Source: Chrysochromulina parva | Lineage: Eukaryota; Haptophyta; Prymnesiales; Chrysochromulinaceae | Length of the DNA: 24,449 bases | Reading direction: 5' to 3' | NCBI GenBank assembly: GCA_002887195.1 | Contig: PJAB01000538.1 | Span: 1 to 24,449, forward strand | Position numbers and translations under genes: made by a program | The notes under the pieces: model-generated | Database searches by the model: none | What the model was told of the DNA's origin: nothing | What the model saw: only the letters and a program-made list of their open reading frames with translations | Part shown: in pieces, positions 1-9,830 of the stretch | Layout: every line of letters begins with the position of its first letter | Position numbering within the stretch: position 1 is the stretch's first letter

Positions 1-729
1 CGTTGGGCACGCAGGGCGGACGGCACCAGGTGGGCCATCTTGACGGAGGCCGAGACGGAGGAGCGCTTCGAGTTTCGACATGAGGGGCTGCGGGCCCTCC
101 TCGATCTCAAACAGGTCCTAAGCGCTGGTGAATGGAAGGCGCTGGGAATTCATAACTTGCGACTCGGTCACTTCATCAGAGTCGGCCATCTGTGCTACGG
201 CCCGGAGGAGGCCCCTTCTTGCCACACGTTAAGTGGGCACGAGGCGATGGACGTTGGTGACCCTGTACGAATTGAAATTGAACCAAGATGGGACCCGCAA
301 CGCGGGAAGCGCCGCAGACAGGAAGTGCAGCGCTCGCGGCGGGAGGTTCGGCAGCGTGTCGCCATGGGTCCAGTCGTCGCCGGCCAGGAGGCGGACGATG
401 GAGGTCGGTGGGCGGTGCGTCGCATCATGGCGGTGCGCCGACACGAGGGACGGCGAGGCCGCCCTCTGGACGTCCTTGTGGAGTGGGAAGGCGAAGATTC
501 CGATGGAGATCTCTGGGAGGAATCCTGGGTCAGTGTCACATATCTCTCGAAGGACCTACGTGACGAAGCGAGGAAGCTCGAGAGCGAGCTGTTCGGGACG
601 CGCGGTGCGCAGGCGCCTAGTCGGCGGGCCATCCAGCGAGACGGGGCGCGACAGAGACAGGAGAGAGAGAGAGAGACCATGCAATGGAGCTCGCGATTAC
701 GAGAGCGGGCGAGAGGGACGCTTGTGTAA
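1..729 (+). CDS. C-terminal part of a chromodomain-like protein (5' end outside window)
   Basis: The frame is open from the first base and ends at TAA 727-729, giving 242 residues. No ATG lies near the left edge, so the N-terminus is outside the window. About 406-582 encodes a chromodomain-like fold: RWAVRRIM, a basic turn, LDVLVEWEG, then LWEESW, matching the usual pattern of Y/W-x-V-E-x-I, a basic loop, Y-L-V-K-W-x-G and W-E. Before it is a segment with RLGHFIRVGHLCYGP and then a very basic stretch; the tail is Arg/Glu/Gln-rich, partly because of a GA microsatellite near 661-678. Chromodomains bind methylated histone tails, and they also occur at the C-terminus of Ty3/Gypsy (chromovirus) integrases. 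No integrase residues are visible here, so whether this is a host protein or a retroelement end cannot be decided. The ORF is fairly secure, the function only domain-level. Confidence 0.5.
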   Translation, partial: RWARRADGTRWAILTEAETEERFEFRHEGLRALLDLKQVLSAGEWKALGIHNLRLGHFIRVGHLCYGPEEAPSCHTLSGHEAMDVGDPVRIEIEPRWDPQRGKRRRQEVQRSRREVRQRVAMGPVVAGQEADDGGRWAVRRIMAVRRHEGRRGRPLDVLVEWEGEDSDGDLWEESWVSVTYLSKDLRDEARKLESELFGTRGAQAPSRRAIQRDGARQRQERERETMQWSSRLRERARGTLV

Positions 730-1052
730 CCCGCCCGCAGCTCTCGAGCCGCAACCGAGGGTTGACTGATGGCTTTCATCAGCCTCAACACTCGCGTTGT
801 TGAACACCGTACACGCTTAGTATGCCTGGGGGAGACCCCCTCGCCACGTGTACGCTGCCGGTCGGCGTTGTTTACTTACTTACTTACTTACTAACAGACA
901 ACCTAAAGGAAGTTGAACTTGAACTTGAACTTCAGAGCTTCAAGTTGAACTTGTGAACTTGAACTAACTTGAAACATGCATGTGTGAACGTTAACACGAC
1001 AGACGCGACAGCCGGTGCTCGGCATGAGTGTGAATAGCGAAACAACAACCAC
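730..1052. other. Intergenic region with microsatellites
   Basis: No gene is seen here. There is a TTAC tetranucleotide run near 873-891 (five units, the last imperfect) and an AACTTG-type hexamer run about 913-970, partly in inverted arrangement. Bases 980-1024 carry a dispersed repeat that recurs upstream of the gene starting at 11158. Confidence 0.6.
980..1024 (+). promoter_or_regulatory. Dispersed 45-bp upstream element, copy 1
   Basis: This segment contains GTGTGAACGTTAACACGAC (982-1000) followed by AGACGCGACA. Its reverse complement matches 11203-11247 with only a few differences. The 19-bp core is also exact at 8387-8405. This copy ends about 28 nt before the ATG at 1053. Position near a start codon in all three cases suggests a promoter or 5' UTR element, but a small dispersed repeat is equally possible. 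Confidence 0.4.
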
Positions 1053-2640
1053 ATGGCGGGGGCTCTCGACGCCTTCACCGTCGAGGCCGGTGCGCTCCAG
1101 ATCTGCCTCGACCCGGGCAAGTTCGTCCAACGCAAGCGCCCGCCGACTACGAATTTGCCGGAGAGAGAAACGTGCCCGGCGATCCTCTCGCGATACTCAT
1201 GGATCGGCACTGCAGCGGAGCGCCGCGTGGAATGCTGTGTCGGCCGGCGGGCGGCTGCCTTGGAGGCGCAGCGCTTCGTGCCGTGCGACGGGCACCGGGC
1301 ACCGAGCTTGGCGACGGTTCTCTCGGCGCTGCGTGGGCGCACCATCGCGTTTGTGGGCGACTCGACGATGCAACAGCTGTGGACGGGCCTCTTGGCCGAG
1401 CTCTACCGTGCCCCGCTAACGCTTGAGATCACGCAGCGCGTGCTCGAGTACGACATGCGGCCGCAGAACCACAACCGAGACGCGATGTGCACGGTGTCGC
1501 ACACCAACCCACCGCGCCAAGGCGGCAGCCAGATCAACTTCCGGCTCGACGCGCGCGCGGCGCCGCTCACGTGCAACCTCACGCAGTACCGTGGCGGGCC
1601 GGCGCAGAGCTCGTGGCCACTCCTGGCCGAGTGCCGCGCGCTGCCCGACCTGGAGATGATGGTGCCCGAGGCAGACGTCCTCTTCCTCTTCTACCGCGTC
1701 GACGCCAACATCTCCAAGAGCGTACGTCCGGCGTTTCGGCAGAGTCAGCACTGCCGCACACCGGAGATGCTCTTCGAGCGCCGTATCGACGCGGCGCTCG
1801 AGGCCGCCGACGCTGCCGTGGCCAACATTGGCGTGTGGTACGGGCGCGGCGCCGAATGGGCGAGCACGACACCCGACCGAACCGCCGAACGCTACCGCGC
1901 CGACGTGCGTCATCTACTCGGCCGTCTCAACGGCCTTGCTCCGCAGGGTAAGCTAGGGCTCTACAGGGAATCGACGCCGCAACACTTTGAGACTTCGACC
2001 GGCTCGGGGCTCTTCGAGGAGCGCCAAAAGAGCACGGGCGCCCAGTTTGGTGGACGCCGGCTCGGCGGCGGCGCCCACGGCGCCAAAGGCTGCCTGCAGG
2101 AATGCCCGCCACTTGGCCCCCAGTACCGCGACCGTCCCGATTGGCGCAACGAGGTGATGATGACCGAGGCGGCGGCGCTGCGATTCCCCGCAGACGCGAT
2201 CGTGCCCGTGGGGGCGCTCCTGCGCCCGATGGCCAACGCGCACAAGGACACGAAGTGGGCCTGCGAGCTCGACTGCACGCACTACTGCTACCATCCACTT
2301 CTGTGGAGCGGTCTGCTCGACGGGCTGTACAGGCGCTGGTACCGCTGGGCGCTGACGGCCGGCCGCTCGCTGCCGCTCGCGCCGCGCCGGTGGGATTTGC
2401 TGATGGTATCTGATTGCGTCTGATGACCTCTGATTGGATTTGATGACCTCTCTCATCAGGTACCTGGGGGCTGATTTGCCGAGCGAGGAGGGTAAACGAA
2501 TCCTTCGCTCGCGCACCCTCGCGGGCAAGGTGGGCAATGGCAAGGTGGGCAATGGCAAGGCGTCCATGCTACAAGCAAAGCTCTTGAGGCGCGAAGAGAA
2601 GCTTAAGCTGGCAAGCCGCAGCCGAGCAGCTGACCCGTGA
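1053..2640 (+). CDS. TBL/PC-esterase-like protein, putative polysaccharide O-acetyltransferase
   Basis: Two exons, 1053-2389 and 2460-2640, give 505 residues; the splice is phase 2 and keeps the frame. The family signature is visible: FVGDSTMQQLW at residues 100-110 contains the GDS nucleophile motif, and ELDCTHYCY near 405-413 supplies the paired D-x-x-H motif (D407, H410), as in trichome-birefringence-like and CAS1-type enzymes. Family members acetylate wall or secreted glycans in the Golgi. Unusually, no transmembrane anchor is evident at the predicted N-terminus, so an upstream exon or another start may be missing; only short, stop-interrupted frames lie before 1053. Exon 2 encodes a basic tail with a 15-bp tandem repeat (about 2526-2560) that gives KVGNG repeats. 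Family assignment is good; substrate is unknown. Confidence 0.75.
2390..2459 (+). repeat. Decamer-repeat intron of the PC-esterase gene
   Basis: The intron runs from GTGGGATT to CTCTCATCAG and is 70 nt. After the first 10 bases it is five 10-bp units (TGATGGTATC, TGATTGCGTC, TGATGACCTC, TGATTGGATT, TGATGACCTC) and a TCTCATCAG end. The next exon starts with GTAC. GATTTGC occurs just inside the intron (2394-2400) and just inside the next exon (2473-2479), a weak flanking duplication. Confidence 0.8.
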
Positions 2641-3102
2641 CCACCTCATTCACGTTCACAGCTGACCCGTGACCGCGCGGCGCGTGCCGACGATCGCGTA
2701 TCTCGGTACACACATCACCGAACGGCGCGTGGTGTTCTTGGGGGGGCTCCGCGCGAGCGATTGGCCCTCCCAAGCGGCCCAACGCGAGATCTCGCACCGC
2801 GAGATCTCGTAAGTGGACCAAGCGGCCGCGCTAAGCATGGATGTCGACCACTACGTTGGCTCCGACGAGCGCGCGCTCTCACAGGGAAGCTTTTGCATGC
2901 TGTGATGAGCGGAGCCGTGCGAGCAGGGACCCCGCCCTGCTGCGGCGACGTGCCAATCAAATATGTTCGTCACGCGTCACGGTACCGGGGTCCCCAGTGT
3001 GTGTTTCGTCGCACTGTTAACAAGAAAGCCCAATACAATGGAGACGGGTTGTGAAAACCTTCTTTGGACCCGTCCAGCGAGGTCTGTCGTGTCCTTTTCA
3101 TT
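2641..3102. other. Intergenic region, possible unresolved exon
   Basis: The 15-bp string AGCTGACCCGTGACC occurs at the end of the preceding gene and again near 2661. An open stretch around 2670-2805 reads plausibly as protein and ends at a strong-looking donor, GTAAGTGG, near 2808, but I could not connect it to a gene with confidence. A 21-bp sequence at 3012-3032 recurs at 12493-12513. Nothing else is clear. Confidence 0.4.
3012..3032 (+). repeat. 21-bp dispersed repeat
   Basis: CACTGTTAACAAG followed by A/T and AAGCCCA occurs here and at 12493-12513 with one mismatch. Here it is 70 bp beyond the stop of the minus-strand coiled-coil gene; there it is 217 bp upstream of the USE1 ATG. Confidence 0.5.
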
Positions 3103-6100
3103 TCAGGCCCTGCCAGTGCCGCGCGCGGTCACCACGCCTCGCGGCACCGGAGCACCACCCAACGGTCGGCCCTGGTGCTCTGTGGAAGGGCGGGCGGTTA
3201 GGGCTCCCCGGCGGTTCTCGCCGGCGGCCGGTGAGGGGGCACCACGGGTGAGGGGTCGACCCGAGCCTGCCTTTGGCGTCTTCGGCGTCTTCGGCTTTGC
3301 GGCTGGTGGCGGCGGCATCGCCGGCAGTGTGAGCGGCGGCGCCGCCGCGGCAGGTGCAGGTGCTTGGGTTTTGATCTCTGCATCGATGTCGAAGCTCGTC
3401 CGTCGCTGCTTCTCAGTGCGCTGCTGCTCCTTACGCTGCTGCTCCCTCAACTTCTCTCGAGGCGAGATGTACCGTTCGGGCGGCGGCAGACCCAACTCCT
3501 TGGCACGATCCTTGAGCACCTTGAACTCGCGAACCTTGACACTCTCACGTGCCGACACGTGGTTGACGAACTCCTCCTCATAGGCCGCATTCTCGGCCGC
3601 GAACGCCTCACCGGCCGCTGCCTTGAGCCCCGCTGGCAGCGGGCCAGCCGCCTTTGCGAGTGAGCGCAGCCAGGCCATCTGCAGCGTACCGACCTCGACC
3701 TCACGTGTGGCCAAAAGGAGCTCTATCGCCTCGTGTGGCCGTCCAACGACCGCGTGGGCCGCGGCGATCGCATCTCTCTCGAGGAGCTCTGGAGTGAGCG
3801 CTTCCTCCGGGCGGTACATGGTCGACGGACTGGGCGAGCGATCGCGCACCGGGCTGTCCCGGGCGCCTCTCGGGGGCGTGCTGTCCCGGGCGCCTCTCGG
3901 GAGTGGCTCGTCGTGCGCCCACCGGCCCAAGCGAACGCTGTCACGGGGGTCGTGCGGATTCTTGGGTAGCACTCCCTGCTTTCGCATGGGCGCGTCCAGA
4001 GACAGGCGCAGGTTGTGCACCTGGACGGACGAGTGGATCGCATCCAATAAGAATGGTCATCAGTGGTCATCAGTGGTCATCAGTGGTCATAAGCAGTCAT
4101 CAGAAGTCATCAGCACTCATCAGCACTCATCAGCACTCATCAGCAGCCATCAGTGCACCTGGCTCTTCTCGACCGACTCCATCAACTGCGGTGCCAAAAT
4201 AAAGGCCAACTCGGTCGCAGGAGCTCCCCCATTTTCTCTTTCGAGCGTCTGTGCGATGGCATCGAGCGCTTCTTCGGTGGCGTGGCACAGATACGCGGAG
4301 TACGCCGCTCGGGCTTCGGAATAAGGCACGGTGCCACGGACATCCTCCTCGTCGTCCTTCTTCCCCTTCCCCTTCTTGCCGCCTTTGGGTCTTCCCCGTA
4401 GGCCTTTGGGGCTGCCCTTTGGGTCTTCGAAGACCTTTGGATCTTCGTCTCGGCTGGGTCTTCGTAGGCCCTTGGGGCTGCTATCGGGACTGGCGGCCGC
4501 GTGAGTCCATGAGTGATTCGAATCGTCTTCGGAGCCCATCAGAGCTCGAAGTCCTTTGGGCAGCTCCTTGAAGGGCACTTCCTCGTCGACCCAGAAGGCA
4601 TCCCCGAGGGCGAGACGCGTCGCCTCGGCCGCCTCTGCCTCCGCCTCCGCCGCCGCCTCCTTCGACGCCCTTCGCGCCGGTCTGAGTGTCACCGAGACTT
4701 CAGTCGACATTGGAACTAGGGACGGCGGGGAGGGCCTTCCTAATATGGGGACCGCCCCGGTGCCTATATTAGGCAAGAACGTTTCGGAGGAATCGCCGAC
4801 CACGCTGACCTTTTCGCCCTCCTTGTCCTCGATGGGCGTCGCTGTGGGAGCCTCAAACGGCAGCAGCACTTGTCGCGTCTTGGCAAGGGCCCTCGCCCGC
4901 GTGCTGAGCTTCTCGCGCGTCGTCTCGGCGACGCGCTCGAGGACCGCCGGAAGCATGCAAGCAGACGCGCTGTGTGTGAGCGAGGCGATCGCGTTCTTTG
5001 CGAGCAACTCGACGCGCTCGCACCGGCGACGCACGCGCTGCAGCCCTACCTGATGAGGGAGGCAATCAAGAGGTCATCATCAGTGGTCATCAATGGTCAT
5101 CAATGGTCATCAATGACTGCAGCCCTACCTCCGCCTCCGACAGCTGCTTGCTCGTCTCCTCGACCTTGAGATCGTATGCGACGCGCGCCTCGTAGTTGCT
5201 GTCGCGCGCGAGCGCGGCCTCGTCGTAGACGGCGTTGAGTCGGCGGGTCGACTCGTCCTTGCGAGCGTGCTTCTGGGCCTCGACCTCCTCCATCGTTGCG
5301 CGCGCCTCCATCTGCTCCTCCCAGTACTCGAGGATCCCCTTGACGTGATCGCACATGGTCAGCTCCTCGAGCTCGCCCCACGCCGCTCGCAGGTTTTTAT
5401 GGCGGCGCCCCTCCCTCGTCGCGACCGCAGTCATCTGTGCGACCACGCCGCTCGTCGCGGCGCGCTTCTCGGCTGCTTTGCGCTGCTCCCAAAACCTGTC
5501 AGCCCCACGCTTGGCGGACTCCTGCTGCGCCTCCGCCAACTCCCTCTGCTGACGCTTCTGCTCGCCTGCCGCCTGGTCCCTCAAGAAACGTAACCGCTCC
5601 CTCGAGACCCCGCCGCCGAGCGAGCTGTTGCTCGCGCCACTCTCTCCGGCGGCAGCCTGGAGATCGTGCATCACCTTCTTACGGCGCGCCTCCCTCTTCT
5701 CCTCCGCCGCCACCTGCTCCTCCTGCAGGCGCTCCAGCGAGCGCTCCGAATGCTCCTGCATCGCCACAGCGACGTCCATGCCTTCCTCCAACACATCCAG
5801 CCGGACGGTGAGCTCGATGAGCGCAGATCGCAGATAGGCGAGCTTCTGGTTGAGGTGCGGGCGGCGTGTCTCGAGCCGCTCGGCCATCATCTCGTACACG
5901 AGCGCGTCCGTCTCCGCCTGTGCGGCCTTATGCGCAGCCTCTTTCCACTCAGACTCCAGCTCGGCAGCTACCCTTGCCAGCTTGCCGCCGTCAGCGTCCT
6001 CACGCGCGCGTGCGTCCGTCTTCGTCGCGAGCTCCCCGCGGAGCTGCGCGAGCTCCTCGGCCTTCTCAAGGCGCAGCAGGTACAGCTCGTTATGTATCTC

Positions 6101-6682
6101 GCAGCTACTCAGCGCGTCGTCATTGTACTTGTTATGAATGATCTGCACGACGTTCGCCATGTGCCGGTCCACCTTCTCCTCGCGGTTCTTCCACTCCTTG
6201 AACGCGCCTTCCTTGGGCGTGGGCGCGGAATCGACAAGCGCGAGCCTCATGGGCGGCCGCGGCCGCGTCGGCGGTCGCGCAACCGGCAGTGACGAGCTCT
6301 GCGAGACGAGTGAGGTCGTCAGCGTGCCGCCGCAGTCGAGCGTGAACTCAGACGACTCGGCCGTGGCCGTCGAGGCCATGGAGATGCGCGCTAGAGCAGT
6401 CTTGACGCCGAAGAGCTCGTCATCCTCGAAGGAAGACGCTGTCGACACCGTCAGCGTGTTCGGCATGAGCTTCCGATGCCGTGTGAGCGGCGCGTGCGGA
6501 ACCAAGCGAGGCGGCCGTGGATCGGATGATGCTGCCCAGAGTGGCGGAGAGGGCAGCGTCCACGGAGAAGGACCCTTGGACGATGCACCTCTCAGCGGCA
6601 CGGCCGACGTTCCCGGGCGCTCGAGCAGCGCGGCTCGGGCGGATAGGTAGGCCGAGCGCAGCCCGGCCTCTGCGCCGCTCAT
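3103..6682 (-). CDS. Long coiled-coil protein, possibly axonemal (outer-dynein-arm docking type)
   Basis: Three exons on the minus strand, 6682-5129, 5049-4159 and 4020-3103, join in phase 0 and give 1120 residues. The open frame extends to 6745, but that codon is TTG; the first in-frame ATG is at 6682. Residues about 160-580 are charged heptad-rich coiled coil (for example VAAELESEWKEAAHKAAQAE and LERLQEEQVAAEEKREARRK). A segment WGELEELTMCDHVKGILEYWEEQ recalls the conserved turn of CCDC114/CCDC151-type docking-complex proteins, but I cannot show homology. The rest is low complexity: Ser/Asp/Pro/Lys-rich with PKGLR repeats (DNA repeats near 4385-4480), PRGARDS repeats (3850-3900) and a Pro/Ala/Lys tail. 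It is divergent from the cyclophilin gene across 234 bp. The gene model is strong, the function tentative. Confidence 0.7.
4021..4158 (-). repeat. Decamer-repeat intron 2 of the coiled-coil gene
   Basis: On the minus strand the intron begins GTGCACTGATGG and ends GTCCGTCCAG; it is 138 nt. It holds about ten TGATGAGTGC / TGATGACCAC decamers and then a non-repeat 3' part. GTGCACCTGG is an exact 10-bp direct duplication at 4015-4024 and 4153-4162, covering both splice boundaries. Confidence 0.85.
5050..5128 (-). repeat. Decamer-repeat intron 1 of the coiled-coil gene
   Basis: The 79-nt intron runs on the minus strand from GTAGGGCTGCAGTC to TTGCCTCCCTCATCAG. Inside are TGATGACCAT / TGATGACCAC units. 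CTGCAGCCCTACCT (plus strand) is an exact 14-bp direct duplication at 5038-5051 and 5117-5130. Removing the intron together with one copy restores a continuous frame. Confidence 0.9.
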
Positions 6683-6916
6683 GAGGAGTGGCTCGGGCCA
6701 AGGGCTGGTTGCTCGGGCGCCCTTTGGCTGTTCTGACTGAGGCAACAGAGAAAAGCGAAGACGTCAAAAAGCAATTGCCATAATGGGCAAGGAAACCTTA
6801 AATCTCCAGGACGAGTATCATCCGATCGCTTCGCACTCTCGGGGACTGTCGGGGAGAGAGACTCCCTCTTCAGTTACCGGTAATTATGTCCTAAATGTAC
6901 AGTACGGGGACCCGCA
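6683..6916. promoter_or_regulatory. Divergent intergenic region, probable shared promoter
   Basis: This 234-bp gap separates the start of the coiled-coil gene (minus) from the start of the cyclophilin gene (plus). AATTGCCA occurs at 6773-6780; the same word in reverse (TTGGCAATT) lies in another divergent gap at 21657-21665. No TATA-like box is obvious. Confidence 0.4.
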
Positions 6917-7681
6917 ATGCGGCGTCCGAATCTCGCAACCCGTCACGCGGCAGCCGCGTGCCTCTCATGGATGCTGGCTGCCACGCCACTATGTTCCATC
7001 GCGGATATTGAGGAGCCAGTGAAGGAGCGCGTGACTGCCGAGGCGGCTCTCACCATTGCCGTCGGCACGACAGATGCGGCTCGGCGTGTGTTGCCCATCG
7101 CACTCTTTGGAGATGAAGCACCAGGCAGTGTGGCGACGTTTCGCGGCGTGTGCGACGGTACGCTCCCCGGCCAAGCGGGAGTCACGTACCGCGGCACGAC
7201 CATCTCTCGTGTGGAGAGGGACAGAGTCATCCAGGCGGGCGTTGCCTCGGGTAGCGGTCAGGACGTGGAAAGGAGCATCGACTCGACAGGCTATGTGCGC
7301 AGCGTGTATGTGAGCCGCGCAGACGCCTTCAAAAACAGCGATACGAATGAGCTTCGTCACGATCGGCCGGGGCGTGTCTCGATGCAAAAGGGCGGTGGCG
7401 ACTTTCGGCTCACGATCGCACCCGCAGAGAACCGCGCGCTCGACGAAACGAACATCGTCATCGGCCAAGTACTGATGCTCGACACGGCAGAAGAGAGCCC
7501 GTCGACCAGCTTGCTGCGAGAAATCAATGAAGTGCCCGTCCGCCAGCCCAAGGCGGAGACCAGTATCTACCTGGCGCTCGGCAAGGCGGCAGGCGATCCG
7601 CGGACCAAGGTGGAGACGGTCTATCGGCCCTTGCGCAAGATCTCGATTATTGATTGTCAGACGGAGACGCGGGACAGGTGA
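6917..7681 (+). CDS. Cyclophilin-like protein, probably thylakoid lumen
   Basis: A single exon of 254 codons from ATG 6917. Residues about 58-110 carry the cyclophilin core pattern: LPIALFGDEAPGSVATFRGVC, then VTYRGTTISRVERDRVIQAG, corresponding to the I-x-L-[FY]-G-x-x-[AV]-P-x-[TV]-x-x-N-F and Y-x-[GN]-[ST]-x-F-H-R-V-I-x-x-F-x-[IV]-Q-G motifs. The Arg of FHR is kept (ISR), but the flanking aromatic and His residues are not, so isomerase activity is uncertain. The C-terminal half is divergent. The N-terminus is basic and then hydrophobic (AAAACLSWMLAATPLCSIA), like a lumenal or secretory targeting signal. It converges on a TPM-domain gene 95 bp downstream, also predicted lumenal. Family call good, location inferred. 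Confidence 0.7.
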   Translation: MRRPNLATRHAAAACLSWMLAATPLCSIADIEEPVKERVTAEAALTIAVGTTDAARRVLPIALFGDEAPGSVATFRGVCDGTLPGQAGVTYRGTTISRVERDRVIQAGVASGSGQDVERSIDSTGYVRSVYVSRADAFKNSDTNELRHDRPGRVSMQKGGGDFRLTIAPAENRALDETNIVIGQVLMLDTAEESPSTSLLREINEVPVRQPKAETSIYLALGKAAGDPRTKVETVYRPLRKISIIDCQTETRDR

Positions 7682-7776
7682 GATGAGAATGTGAATGAGA
7701 ACGATTCATCGTATTTTTTGGCGTGCTGAACATGGCGCGATCTAGGATTCCTACCGTCCCTATTACCATCTTGGGA

Positions 7777-8370
7777 TCAAAAAAAGGAGGAGCTCGCCGG
7801 CGGCACATCGGTGCACACGTCCTCATTCGTCACATCATTGCGCAGGCAAGAGAGGATGACTTCGCACGTCGTCACGATCGAGGCCGCCTCGCCTCGCGAT
7901 TCCACGAAGGCGGCCTTTGCATATTCTCGCTGGAGACGCGTCCAGAAAATGTCGGGCAGCGCAAAGCGCGCACGCTCGCCGATGTCGTAGCTGAGGAATG
8001 AGGAGCCCGCAGCCAAAGCACCCTTCAATCCGCGGTCGGCGATGACAATGACAGCGTCGGCGTCAAGGCCCGAACCATCTCGGCCAGCGACACCGAGGGC
8101 GCAACGCACACTGTTCCGGTCTTGCGTCCACTCGTCCGTAAAACGCGAGCGTGAGAGCACGCGCAATTTGTAGCCGGTGTCCGCCTGCAGTTGCCTTAGA
8201 ATGCGATCGAGACGAGCCGTGTCGCCCGAGTTCAGGAAAGATGCCGCATCCAAAACGACGTCAGTAGTAGAGCACGGCATGGCGAGCGACGGCGGAGCGT
8301 GCGAGCTCGTAGAGATGGCGGCCACGAGGAGCGCCGCGCCGCGTCGACCGATGTTGCTCGGAATGCACAT
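7777..8370 (-). CDS. TPM-domain protein, TLP18.3/Psb32-like
   Basis: A single exon of 197 residues from ATG 8370; the longer open frame upstream is probably 5' UTR. The N-terminus has a hydrophobic stretch ending in a signal-like SLA (about residues 11-30). The body matches the TPM fold: VVLDAASFLNSGDTARLDRILRQLQ (residues 38-62), then TGYKLRVLSRSR, W81 and a strand DADAVIVIADRG near 103-113. In plants and cyanobacteria such proteins act in the thylakoid lumen in photosystem II repair, with reported acid phosphatase activity. The C-terminus is short and lacks the membrane anchor often seen in Psb32. A dispersed 19-bp element lies 17 nt upstream of the ATG (8387-8405). Family moderately sure; role inferred. 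Confidence 0.65.
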   Translation of the reverse strand: MCIPSNIGRRGAALLVAAISTSSHAPPSLAMPCSTTDVVLDAASFLNSGDTARLDRILRQLQADTGYKLRVLSRSRFTDEWTQDRNSVRCALGVAGRDGSGLDADAVIVIADRGLKGALAAGSSFLSYDIGERARFALPDIFWTRLQREYAKAAFVESRGEAASIVTTCEVILSCLRNDVTNEDVCTDVPPASSSFF

Positions 8371-8386
8371 GAAGAAGCGCGAAGGC

Positions 8387-8405
8387 GTGTGAACGTTAAC
8401 ACGAC
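8387..8405 (+). promoter_or_regulatory. Dispersed upstream element, copy 2 (19-bp core)
   Basis: GTGTGAACGTTAACACGAC is identical to 982-1000. It sits 17 nt upstream of ATG 8370 of the minus-strand TPM gene, in the opposite orientation to copy 1 relative to its gene. The core is close to palindromic around AACGTT/GTTAAC, so orientation may not matter. Confidence 0.4.
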
Positions 8406-8598
8406 GAACTGCCCTCGGAGTATGTGCTGACACGCGTCCGAAAGTTCGACTTCCCTGGACTTCACCCAGTCTTTCACTTGGTTTCACAGATTCTACAATA
8501 TATTCATACAATTCAATGCTACAATTGTACATGAATTCAAACTTTTGTGTAATTCACACTTTGCGGACATGAAGATGGCACGCCTTCTCCTCTCTCGT

Positions 8599-8651
8599 TA
8601 CGGACGTGTGCACTGCGATCCCAACTCTGCAATCCCATCTCGAGTTGCTTG
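8599..8651 (+). repeat. Direct repeat of the USE1 upstream segment
   Basis: This 53-bp stretch matches 12618-12670 except for a 2-bp insertion, a compensating 2-bp deletion and one substitution. Similarity fades on both sides. It is most simply a small segmental duplication, or both are remnants of one dispersed repeat. Confidence 0.7.
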
Positions 8652-9830
8652 GCAAGGTGGGAAATGATCAAATGAAATGAAGTCGATGCCCTGTCGGAGT
8701 TGATAGCCCCACACGTGCTGATGGCGATGAACATGAGTACATGACGAGGCGCATATTGGGCCCGATGTCACCGTTCTGGATACGACGCGAGTGAGTCGCG
8801 ATGGCAAGGTGAGCAGACAGGCAAAGCCTTCACGTTGCGGCGCCGTTGGGGCGCCGTTGGTCGCCGTTGCGGTCGATATGTGAACATATGTTCGAGGGTT
8901 GCGGTTGGGCTCTCAAATTTCTATCTCAATCTCTTGACAGACCAGCCGAGGCTGGCTGCCGCGGTGAGCCAGCCGTGAACGGCTAACCCCCCGGCCCGGC
9001 AAAAGCCGAGGAACACAACACACAGTGCCGCTTGACCCCAACAGTTAAGCCAAGAGTTAAGCGGCCGTGAGGCCCGCTCTACAGACTGTACCACGCAAGC
9101 CCAATGCCTGAGCGCCCAGGCGGATCGATGGGGACGGTGGTGGGTCCTCAAAACGCTTGAGCGTAGCTCGACCGCGACGACGGCGAGCGCGAGCCGCGAC
9201 CGAACGTCGGAACGTGGATGAGTCGCCACGTCGCACGTGGCCTCGTGGTCGCGATGCGTTGATTGGGGAATCCTGCTTGAAGATTCCTTCATCAACGCGC
9301 GCCTTGTCGAGATGTCGTGTTTGACAGGGCGAATGTGACGTCTCCTCCCAAGTCACCAGTGTAAGGCTTCAATCACATCCGATCGCAGCACACCAATATG
9401 TACGAACACTCCACCGACACGTTCACATAACACCCGCCTTCACACCACTGGTGGGTTCCGCACAGGGGTGGGATAGAAGCAATTGGATAGAAGGGCGAGA
9501 GGCCAGTTCCGTGTGTGTCCCGACGCCACGGGAGAAAGGACACACGGGCATGCACACGGGCCAGACCAGGACACTCACGGGACTTAGACACTCGGACGGA
9601 TCACAAATGAACCTCAAGACGTGCACGCCGAGTCACCGACGGTGACGCACGTCCAACGTTCAGACCAACCCCAGTGCCTACCCGGCAGAGGGCAATTGGC
9701 GGCGGGCCGAGCGGCCGACTACACCCACCGGTAGCGCGGTACCGCGGCATCCACACACGACTGTTCTTTTCTTTTCGAGTTGCTTCTCCACGAGCTCCTC
9801 CTGCAGTTCTAGCAGTACGTATTCTATTCG

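Larger units (their letters stand above)
8371..9830. other. Gene-poor region with a duplicated fragment
   Basis: No convincing gene is seen; the open frames are short and compositionally poor. Bases 8599-8651 duplicate a segment just upstream of the USE1 gene. There is a GC-rich imperfect repeat of GCCGTTG near 8838-8872, a hairpin GGCTGGCT/AGCCAGCC at 8950-8974, and low-complexity GGACACAC-type sequence near 9535-9590 that resembles 11470-11550. Confidence 0.5.

Noticed and set aside
195..791. Long minus-strand open frame opposite the chromodomain ORF
   Set aside because: Its composition is Arg/Ser-rich shadow sequence with no domain, while the plus strand shows a chromodomain pattern.
2670..3054. 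Further exons of the PC-esterase gene or a small separate gene
   Set aside because: Protein-like stretches and a GTAAGT donor exist, but no combination of splice sites gave a continuous, recognisable product.
4043..4150. Array of CATCAGTGGT-type units as a CRISPR or satellite locus
   Set aside because: There are no unique spacers, the units are contiguous 10-mers, and the array lies precisely within an intron with frame-preserving splice sites.
8950..8974. Hairpin as a transcription terminator
   Set aside because: It is in eukaryotic intergenic DNA with no U-tract and no gene end near it.
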